A DNA stretch of 64,000 nt from Seriola aureovittata (lineage: Eukaryota > Chordata > Actinopteri > Carangiformes > Carangidae), in the NCBI RefSeq assembly GCF_021018895.1, contig NC_079375.1, forward strand, positions 15,646,492 through 15,710,491, read 5' to 3'. This document shows, piece after piece, positions 54,355 through 64,000 of the stretch. Numbering within the stretch: the stretch's first letter is position 1; every line of letters begins with the position of its first letter. The position numbers were made by a program, and so were the translations under genes. Under the pieces are notes generated by a model. That model was not told where the DNA came from. It ran no database searches and was given only the letters and a program-made list of their open reading frames with translations.

Positions 54355-57300
54355 GTAAGAGCTGCGACAAAGGGGCCAAGCTGGGGTTGGGTGGGATTGG
54401 CCTGAAACACTGGGTTGTTGTTGATGTAATGGAAGGAGATGTTGGGATTCTGTGGTTGATGAGTTGTTATTTAGCTATCTGGCACATACTGTACTTACCA
54501 CTGCATGAGATTGATACCCCAAAATGTTAGCTTTTCCAAAGTATTTGATTTGAAAACTTGACCCAGCACCTTGTTCACCTGAAACTGAACCTATCCCCCT
54601 TATTTTAATCCAAATTCAGCAATAAAAGCAAAATAACTTTTTGTTTGTTTTCGTGCTTGCAAAGAATATTTATTTATCCAGTATTTGGTGAAAAAAAGTT
54701 TTTACTCAGTTCCCCTGGGTCATGGTAGCTGGTGTGCAGGCAAGTGTGCAACTCACAAAATGGGCAAGGCTTTACTCCCCCCTCCTCTTCCCTTCTTCTG
54801 TGGGTTTGGCAGCAACAGAACTGTGGAGAAGGATCACTGAGGGTAGATGGGAAAAGAGGGTATATAGGCCTTTTTCAGCCTCTAGTATTTGGTGGAAGAT
54901 GGTCTGCTTTGTCATTATCTGATCCTGCTCTCAAGACAGCAAAACAATTACTGGAACTCTGCAAGAAATTACAGTATTTTTGGAGGGTGAAACAATCTGT
55001 CCAGGGGTAATTATTTTTGGGCATATGTTTTCTGGTTGCAGTACTTTGGTTGTTAGGATAGTTAAAATGTCTGAGTTCTTAAAAAACAAAGCCCTTCTGT
55101 AGATACAAAGCCTGTTTCTGCTACGGCTTGCCTGGCAAAGGGCTTTGTGCTACACTCAACTGAATCAAGCAGTGCACTAGTTGCCCAAGCTTGTCCTCCC
55201 TCTTCCTCGAGTAATTGCAGTGTCATATAAATTTAAAAAAATTTCCGAAACAAAGTTTTTCCTCTGCAAAACCTCCAGCACAATCCCACAGGGTTGGAGA
55301 CATGCTTTGGATGTTTTTAGTTTTACAGGAATTTCAGTACCATGCAATTAGTTTTATAAGACAATGGACTGCTTAGAGGCCATGTTGGCCAAGTTTTATT
55401 TTATGATGGATGTAAGAACACTACTGGTCTTGATGTCCAATATGGAAAAGTCATATCATATGTGAACAAATGGTGTAATAAAAAATGCGCACTGTTTAGG
55501 GAACAGTCATGGAGAATTTATTATTTTCAGACCTTGTTGTCATGGAAGTTATTATTGTCATATTTGACTTGTAAATGCCATATGGACAGGATATATTAAT
55601 GTCACACAATGTTCCTCGTACTACAGCAGAACCAACATATGAAACTCCAGGCCTGTCAAACATATTACTATGTAGGTTTTCACTTAGTGCTGGAGATAAG
55701 CCCCTCTTACAGCTGTTTCACAAGCAGGCTACGTGAATAGAAGTAACCATGTTTGAATAGTGCTCCTGGTATTCGTCCTTTTCATCATCATTAAGATCTT
55801 TCCCGTCTTACCTCATGTCTGAGCCTGTCTGGAGAATGAAGATCAGGTGTTCCACATATCCAGAAAAGGCCAAGATGGAAAATAACAATGGAATAACAAT
55901 AGAAACTGGAGTATGGTGGTGCCGAAAATGATGATGTCACTAGCCCTCAATTTGCAAGGCCATCTAAGGACAGTCTCTGCGCTGTCTGAGTGCCTTGAGT
56001 GGAATGTGAAGTAGCAAGTGGCTCATATACCGCATGAAGTAATGAGAGTATGATTTTGGCTGATACCATTGGTACTGTTATTCACACGCTGGATGGTGGA
56101 AAAGTGTGGGTAGCTTTCCTCCTCACTGCCCCTATTTGTTTGTACTGTATCTATGCAATACACCACACCACTGTGCACCACATGCAGTTCACCACTGAGT
56201 CAGTTGTCTGCAGGCTGAAAACTCTGCTCCTCTCCTGTTAATTTGTTGTTTTTATTTGATAATTCTTTCATGATGTGGCAGTACAGGCATTCATCTGTCT
56301 GTCATTCAAGTCATCGTAAATCTTCCAACAAGTCAGATGTGTGCGTGTTTTCTCAAAAGGATGTGCCCATTAGAAAGGAGATGGTGTGAGTGAGTGTGTA
56401 TGTGTGTATGTCCGTGTGTTTTCGTTGGCCTTTCCTTTGTTTAGACAGCCCTAAAGGCCCTACTGTGCTCTGTCATGTGTGGGAGTTGTCATGTCATGAA
56501 TATGACCCCATAAACACAGACCACATTTATGAATGTTGCAAGGTTTTTTGTTGCAGCAATATTTCTGACACTATTCAGATAAAAGAATTGGTTTAGTTGT
56601 GTAGTGTGATAACAAATCTAGTTCTAGTAAAACGGTAAAACAGAGCCAATAACCTTTTGGGAGTCTCCAGATATTGTTGTCCCCATTTGCTCTGCGACTG
56701 CCAAGCCCTAAATCCCACAGACAGGTTCCTTGTTTTTAGATAACATCCTCCTTCCTCCTTACTATCTCCTCCTACCATTCAACTTTTCAAAAGCATACTC
56801 TCAAATACACCCAGGCCAAACCCACTTCTCTCCTCTCTCATCTCCAACACACAAACAGACAGACTCTTCTAATCCATGCCATTGTTGATAGGTAATGAGT
56901 GTTGGGCCCTGTTGGTGGGTAGGTGTCAAAGACAGAGCCCAGTCTAAGCTGGGCCAGTCTAAGCTCGGCCAGCTTAGGGCTGCCATCAAGGGCTTTGGCC
57001 TGTCAACTTGCTCTAGCCAATCAGATCTGGAGTAATCTGACTGGCTGGACACCTTTCTGTGGCCTCCTGATTGGCTGAGAGAAAGTTGAACAGATGGATT
57101 GGCCACTAGAATATGTTTGTGTGTCTGTTTGCCTATGTTACTGGTTAAATGGCAGAATCATTGGGTTAGAGCCTTATGTTTAGTCAGTTTCAGCAAGCTT
57201 ACTTATTCATTTTTAATATGCAGCAACCTCCTGTCAGCAGATTGTTGTGCAAGCAATCCAGTTTGTGTATATGTATATGTGTGTGTGTGAGTGTGTTTGT

Positions 57301-58913
57301 GTGTGTGTGAACGACAGGTGGGAATGATGAGCAAGAGAGTAAGTATCTGTGTATATAGTCACACTACTGGGAAGCAGATGTCAAGAAAATGCTGACACTT
57401 TTGATCACTAGTGTCACCGATATGAGGGGGACCTGGCCCACAGCTAAAGGCCATGACATCTGTGTTTGTGTGTGTTCATATATGAGTGTGTGTGTGTGTG
57501 TTTGCAATTCTGCATTTAGGTGTTTTGTACATGTGCATCTTGATCATTGTGTGTGTGCGCGTGTGTGTTTGTGTGCGTATATGTACACCAAAGACATGTG
57601 AGCATGTACAGTATTTACCACCCTTGCAAGTCATCATGAGCACCTCAGGGCTCAAGTTGTCCACACAAGAGCTGACAAATGCTTCTCAGAGAAATATATT
57701 CTCCTGGCCTAGATAGCACTCTATCATCAATGAAAGTGCACTGCATTTAAAACTTTAGATGCCCTTCAGTGAAGGGACAAGGACTACATTTGACAAAGAG
57801 CGTCAGCGAGAGAGAGTTAGAGACAGAGAAAGAGGCCATGGCAAGGACGGTGCCTTTCCTCATTGAGGCGACATAATTAGCTGATCCTTGTCTCATCATC
57901 CAAGAACTCTCCAGACCCCCCCTGTCCTGGGAGACGGCGTGTGCATGAGTGTATGCGAGAGACAAAGTGAACAAAACTATAACCCGAGGCAAAAGGGATA
58001 CTTGAGGTTCTTTGCTGTGAATGGCAGAAAAAGAGAACTCAGAGAAGCGAGAATTGGTTGAGACAGGATAAGAAACAAAGACTGTGTGGTCTGTTGCTGC
58101 ATCTCCCCCTGCGACTGTTTGTCTCCCTAGGCTCTCACAGGTGGTTGAGTTCAGCCTACTGTAATTGTCCCTCTGCCCCTTGGGAATTTTGCGCCTGCCT
58201 CATTGCCTGTTTAGACAGTAGACAGAATTCTCCACGTCTGTTGCTCTTTGTGCCCCAGTCCCCCCAGTGTCTCTGCTTTCCCCCCTAGACTGACAGCCAA
58301 TAATGTCTAGCCTAAAGCATTTTTGCTAATAAGCCACCACAGATTAAACTGTTGAAAAGTCCTTGTTCTCTCCGCTTTGACTGTCAGGATCATCCTGGGT
58401 GGCTCACACAACACGGCCTATGTAAAGGCAACTGTCTCATTTATTATATTCTGAAGATTTATATGCGTTTGTGTTCACAATTTGCGTGGCCACGTGTCTG
58501 CATGTGTATATAATTTGCGTGTGTGCAAGTGATAGGGATGATGAATCACTTGGCTGTTGTGTCCTTTCTTCATTCTTTCAGCAGTCATAGGTCGTCTTAT
58601 CTTTATTGCAATCGCTCTGTGTTTGTCTGGAAGTTCTCTATCTCATTTTGCCTGTGATCTTTTTAGCCCGTCCTCTCTCACATCATCATTTTTTCCCTCT
58701 CACTTCATGCCTCCATGTATTTTTCTCTGCAGATGTTTTGACCGACAGGGTTATTGCTCTAGAGGCTGATGCTTGGACATGGGACGACATTGCACTGCGC
58801 CATGAGCTCATGCTCAAATTAGGGAGGATATCCGGAATCCATCCCCGCACGTCTTATTTAATCATACAGGGCGGAGGGGAAACGTGTTTATGGACCTAAT
58901 AGTGGAGCAAATA

Positions 58914-58996
58914 CGTGTGTGTGTGTGTGCGCGCGTGCGTGCGTGCATACGTGCGTGTGTGTCTGAGTGCATGCGTGCGTGTGTGTCTGAGTGTGA
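58914..58996. repeat. (GT)n/(GTGC)n tract
   Basis: An alternating purine-pyrimidine repeat includes GCGCGTGCGTGCGTGC and a duplicated GTGTGTCTGAGTG unit. Confidence 0.9.
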
Positions 58997-60276
58997 CCGA
59001 CCTTAACATATTTGTATTTTAACTATGCCTTTTTATTCTCCTGAGTAGACATGATACATACGGGCAGGATGCGTTTCCCTCAGAGTTTTCAGGACTCCTC
59101 TCTCGGGGGAAAAGAGGGAAAGAACAAAGGAAAGGAGGGTGGAGTGAGGGGGAAAGTTCAAAGCCTCTAGCAGTCATAAAGTCACACTCAAAGCTTCCCT
59201 AATTACCTCTGCTTTTCATCTGCCCCTCTCACCTCAGCATGAATGTGTGAGTGAGAATGTGCGAGGAGCAGGGAGTTAGGCCTAGAGAGTGAGGAGAGAA
59301 AAATGAGACAAGACGGATGATGAAAGCAGAATTTCAGTGAAAGTGTGCACAGGTGTGTTTTAATGTGGTTCAATGGGGTGTATGTATTGGTGTGTGTGTG
59401 TGTGTCTGTGGTAAAGAATGTTGATTCGACAGGTTTCTACCTTGTAGATTCACAGTTCCCTTCTGCTCACTTTTCTGCCTCTTTCTTCCTGGGTGTCTCT
59501 CTGTCTGTGGCCCGTGCTTTGTCAGCAGTGGGTGCTTAACAAGAGCATGCTGGGTCTAGTTGGGCACTGTGCCAACAGCTTGCTTGTTGCCATGTGCTCT
59601 ACAGGGAACCCTCACGTCTCAAAGATAACCGAGTTGCCAAATGTGTGCTCCACAGAATAAAACCATAAACATAGGAAATCTTCCCCATCTTCTTCTTCAC
59701 CCCAAAAGTCTCCTCTCATTTTTCTTCAGCCTTGTTATTCTGCTTTCCGACAGCCCCGGTCTTCGTCACCAACCATCCATGCTCCCCAATATTACATCTA
59801 TTGCCTAAAAAAATAGGTCTGCATAGATTAGCCTGCTTCCAGACACCACAGCCATATTTTGACATACTAGCATGAAATGAAACTGAGATAAATACCCCTT
59901 TAGTTCTCGCCAACATGATCTCGTATCACACGCAATGGTTTTGTGACACAACTTTACAAATACTATTTCTGACACTGCTTTTCAGCTAGCTTCAACAAAC
60001 ACTCTTGGTATAGACTAAGCCTCTTCAGTCTCACTGCTATTGTACGAAGACAATAAGCTTGATGTCCAGGAAGTTTCTTGGTAATCAGACAAAGTCGCAT
60101 CTCCCGGGGCTTGTTCTCTGTCCAAGAGAATTTGGCTTTTCTGGAACACAATCTGTCTGGCTGGCTGATGGGATTTATGCTCTACTGTTGCTGATTGGTC
60201 CAGCCTGGCCTTTTCCTGTGTCCTGTCTGACTCTGCTGCACCCGTCCTTCCCAGACTGATCCCAAAAGCCATAAAA

Positions 60277-60333
60277 TGTGTGTGTGTGCGTGTGTGTGGG
60301 TGTGTGTGCGTGTGTGTGTGTGTGTGTGTGTGG
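60277..60333. repeat. (GT)n microsatellite
   Basis: A GT run of about 57 bp is interrupted by GC and GG steps, in glypican intron 2. Confidence 0.9.
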
Positions 60334-63300
60334 GCATGTGTACAAGTATGAGATAAAGATCTGTGTCTGCACACGTGTGATTGCATAGCAGCTGCCAGTC
60401 AAAACTCTTTTTTAGAAAAATGTCTAATAACCTACACGTTTGCCAGACTAGTCACTCTTTTGGTGAAATGTTATCTACCTTTATTCAGTTTAATGAAAGG
60501 CGATATTACAAAGTGGTGGATTTTGTCCAAAATAAGGTCACGCTGGGAGAAATAAAGGAGTATTGGTGAAGCGTAGCATGAGAGAAAGAGGGGTTGAACA
60601 CCGCAAATTGGCCAGACTTGCATGCCTGTGAGGGAGAGTTGCTTCCACCCGACGCCTGTGGGAGATCAGGGTGTGTGCTTAATATGTGCTTTCAATGCAT
60701 AAGTGGATGAGCATCATGATGTACATTTCTCTGCGTTGTGACTCACACTGTTGCTTCAGCTCCAAAGTAGGTCGGAATTGGCCGTCTTCCTCCCATCTCC
60801 CACCACCAGCTCACTTCATCACTCCTCCATTCAAGTCAACTCACTTTCCTCATTACACGCTGTGTTGGACACTCCTATTCTTCCTCTCCTTCTTCCTACT
60901 CGCCTCTGTGGCTCCTAGCACACCATTAAGGAGTCCCCACGGTAGGCTTTATTCTCTAATCCTCCAATCTTTTGATTTGTCGTTTTCCAGAGGAGGAGGT
61001 ACAATAAATGAGAGAAATGGATAGACAATGTTGTTCTGACCCTGCCCAGTCGTGTCCTGTTTTTTTGATCCATGATGGATTATGATATCTGCTGCACTGT
61101 CTGCCAAAATGAACAGAGGGTTTACATGGATCTGCTCTTACATCAACCGCAACAGAGTCTATCACTGGCGAACTCTTAATACTTCTTTTGGTTTCAATAA
61201 TATGATGGAATTTGTCCTTCGCCAATATTTTCAAACATTTATCTTGATTATTTCATGTTTTCCTTTTGATTTATTTCAGCCCACAAAACGAGTTTTTGGG
61301 TTGTTTTTAATGGCATTAGCACAAAAGCTCAGGCCTAATCAAAGTAGTGTTTTTGGCCTATAATTGAAACAATGCATAAGTGACCCTCCCTGTGCTGAAG
61401 CTGAAAAACGAAAACAGGAGCCACACCTGCTAAGAAAAGTGGAAAATCCTTCATTAGTCTCCCTTTCATCCTCGATCCCTTTCACACCTCAGAGTCCATT
61501 TGAGGGTCTGTTTCATGTTAATCTTTCGTTAGCCTAAACGTTTCCCTTCCTTTTTCATGAAAATCTGGAGCCCAGTCCCTTTCTCCGGCCGTCTCTAGTC
61601 ATCATCAATTTCTGCTGAATATTATGGGTTATTACCTTGACAAGGCTTTTTTGTTTATAACAAACCCATACTGACATCATTATAACCAGGTCTTGGAGAA
61701 AATGTCTCCTGTCTTTCAGATTCAGTTTTTTATGCTCTCGTCTGCAGAGTACAAAAACACTGCCAGCTGATGTGCCGTTGCATGGAATCTACTTTTTCTT
61801 ATAATTCTCCCTGTCAAGCAGTTGACTCTTTTTTGGATGTGCGTGTTCTTCTTTTCTTCCAATCTGTAGAGCTAACAATAGCTAACAACAGCTAAACAAT
61901 ATTTCACAACTGGGATAAAGATAAATGTAGCAGTCCCACTAAGATGGGAATATTAATCAACATACTGTTTGTGCAGGAAGGCTGCTGGTGCTGTGTTCAA
62001 GAGTCAGAGGGCATTCCTACTTGTACAACTGGCATACATTTGATTGCAGCTTTAAATAGTCATCAGCGGGTGCAAATACTTTTTTTGTGTATGGCACTCT
62101 GTGTTGCTCCTTAGGGCTACACCATATCAAAAGAAACACCATATTTTATGTTCCAATAAACAGCAGAGAAATGGGGGGGTCACTGCAGACCTGTGGCCCC
62201 CTTAATGCTTAGGACCAGAGGTGCTGTCCATCAGCCTGTCAACAGTCTGCCCCCAGGCTGGCCCTCCACATCTCCCCTTTATGGTATTAGCCATTTAAAC
62301 AACCTTCCCTCCCTCCCTTGCTCTTCCCTTAGCCCCTCACCCACTGCCCGTGTGCTCTGTTTCCTCTGTCCCCGTCCTTCTCTCGTCTGCTCGTTCCCCT
62401 GCCTTCGATCATGTTTCCCTACTTTGGCCAGAGCAGAGAGAGCAGTGAGCCCCCCTACCCCCCACCTCCCCATGCCAAATCTCCACCTCCACCCCCCAAC
62501 CCCCACTACATTATAGCCCAGTGCACCCCGATTGCCCCTGGCATCTGTGGAATTGTTTATGTTTCAAAGTTTTGATATAGCTGGGCTGCCTTTTTAATTA
62601 CTGGAATGCTGATGGAGAGATGGGGAGCTTTCTACCCCCCTCTCCTCCACTCATCCTCCACCACCTCCTCCTCCTTAACCTCCTCCTGTCCTGCCTCTCA
62701 AGCTAATTGTCCCACCTGTTAGCCCCCTGATAGGACAAGACAAGCAAATAAAAATGTATGGCCAGGCTTAGCTGGAATTTGTTCACACACATTTGTGATT
62801 GAATATGTGAGTTTTCTAATTGGATTGTGGAGTCACAGTGTTTTTGTGCAGCTCAGCCAGTTCATGAAGGTCTGCGCCTGTTGTCTGACAGATGAGTCAT
62901 GCTCCCACTTTAGACTTTAGACGTGTGATTTTGCCACACAAGTATGATGAATCAACAGATTGATTCATTGACTTATTAATAGTTTATTGCCATTAAACTG
63001 TTTGCTGAAAGGTTAGAGGCTGGGAGAGTGTATGACATTGCAGCTCTCCTCTGTAACCTAAGATGACCAGCGCTCAGTGGGAGATGGCCCTAAGTACAGT
63101 ATTTCTACTAATTAAAACAAGGATATGTAATCTGCACACGTGTCACTATGTCACATATCTGTGTGGTGACCTGTCTGAAACCCAAGCCTATGGTAGGATT
63201 AAAATGCTTTGCCTGAGAAGACGGTTGGACAGGTCCAGTCAGGACTGATTGCCAAGATAGGAATGGCCCACAGCTCCATGGTATGAGAACAGTGTCTCCT

Positions 63301-64000
63301 ACCTCATTATCACAATATTACCACATCTCCAAGCACATGTGAGCATACACACATATGCACACCCACCTCAACAGGCAGACATGCACTTATTAAAAGATGC
63401 AGTCCCATTTATGACACAGTAGGGCTCTACAACTGGTTTAGGATTTTTCTCGGGCCGCACATTATCGATTTTCCATTTTTTCAATCACAAAATTTGCATG
63501 CATGTGACATCAGTGACTCAAAACCTTAAACCTTTACAACACTATGTGTTTTTACAGTTTAGACGTCATCTGATATAACTAATAATAATATTAGTAATTA
63601 GTTATTTTATTGGGTATTGAAAAGCAATGGTGAAATTGCATTACAGTGGAAACCTTATGGACTATCTCTCTATCTCCAAAAGTCATAGAACATGTTTCTG
63701 ATCACACACCTTTATCTAAGGGGATAAAATACATTTCCAGGATTTTACAGGAATAAATGTTAGTGTACTGCACACAAGATATTTTATGATTCCTAAATAA
63801 AGAAATAAAGAAAAAAAAAATAAAGTCAATGTTTTCTGTTTTACACTTGTTTTTGATTGGGTAATTAAGACTATTGGACTGTGGATTTCAGAAATGCAGT
63901 ATTTTTAGATTTCAGAAAATGCTTTGTTCACTTATGAACTCTGCAAACATTACACACTTGTGTATGCAACAGTTACAGTTGCTTTGTGACATGCGATTCT

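Larger units (their letters stand above)
54355..64000 (+). other. Glypican intron 2, running off the window
   Basis: No further glypican exon is visible. The third exon of this family is large (about 700 bp) and would be obvious. The stretch contains GT tracts (57276-57312, 57487-57501, 58914-58996, 60277-60333), C/T-rich runs at 62.3-62.7 kb, and several stretches that look regulatory by motif content (58.73-58.90, 61.5-61.75 and 62.55-63.0 kb). No coding gene is supported. Confidence 0.65.

Noticed and set aside
44564..64000. miR-17-92-like cluster, as found beside GPC5 on human 13q
   Set aside because: I looked by eye for the miR-17, -18, -19, -20 and -92 mature sequences on this strand and saw none. 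A covariance search would be decisive.

Overview
The window is vertebrate, and I read it as ray-finned fish, most likely teleost. It has vertebrate gene families with short exons and GT-AG introns, dense CA/GT microsatellites, decayed Tc1-type transposons and an L2-like LINE tail of a kind common in fish. I cannot name the species. Three protein-coding genes account for all the coding sequence I can support.

Region 1 (1-15437, + strand) is the 3' nine-tenths of a type IV collagen gene. Its C-terminal NC1 domain identifies it as COL4A4. I placed 42 exons with consistent splice phases, giving about 1,561 residues against 1,690 for the whole human chain (remembered value), so only a few 5' exons lie upstream. 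One intron carries a minus-strand LINE fragment (about 5.7-6.6 kb). Two introns appear to be GC-AG.

Region 2 (about 15.9-31.86 kb, - strand) is NYAP2, a neuronal phosphotyrosine adaptor that recruits PI3-kinase. All six coding exons are present (stop 17988, start 31833), with a predicted product of 1,092 residues against about 653 in human. The excess comes from one 1,314-bp exon encoding a charged repeat domain with about a dozen RRDSKDR/RQDSKER-type motifs. The 3' ends of col4a4 and nyap2 face each other with about 2.5 kb between stop codons.

Region 3 (31.86-44.1 kb) is the divergent interval between nyap2 and the next gene. I found no coding sequence there, only low-complexity tracts and a hairpin repeat. 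Upstream non-coding nyap2 exons and its promoter must lie here or beyond but were not located.

Region 4 (44.1-64.0 kb, + strand) holds the first two coding exons of a glypican of the GPC3/GPC5 subfamily (44386-44563 and 54193-54354), separated by a 9.6-kb intron with two decayed Tc1-like elements. A second long intron runs off the window. The glypican is about as similar to GPC3 as to GPC5. COL4, IRS, NYAP and GPC genes lie on paralogous human segments (2q36, 13q, Xq), so this may be a third GPC3/GPC5 copy from the early vertebrate genome duplications, kept in fish and absent from the matching human region. The three genes do not share a pathway. They are neighbours by descent: basement-membrane collagen, neuronal PI3K adaptor and heparan-sulfate proteoglycan.

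I found no CRISPR arrays, operons or prokaryotic features, and I recognised no tRNA, rRNA or microRNA gene by eye.
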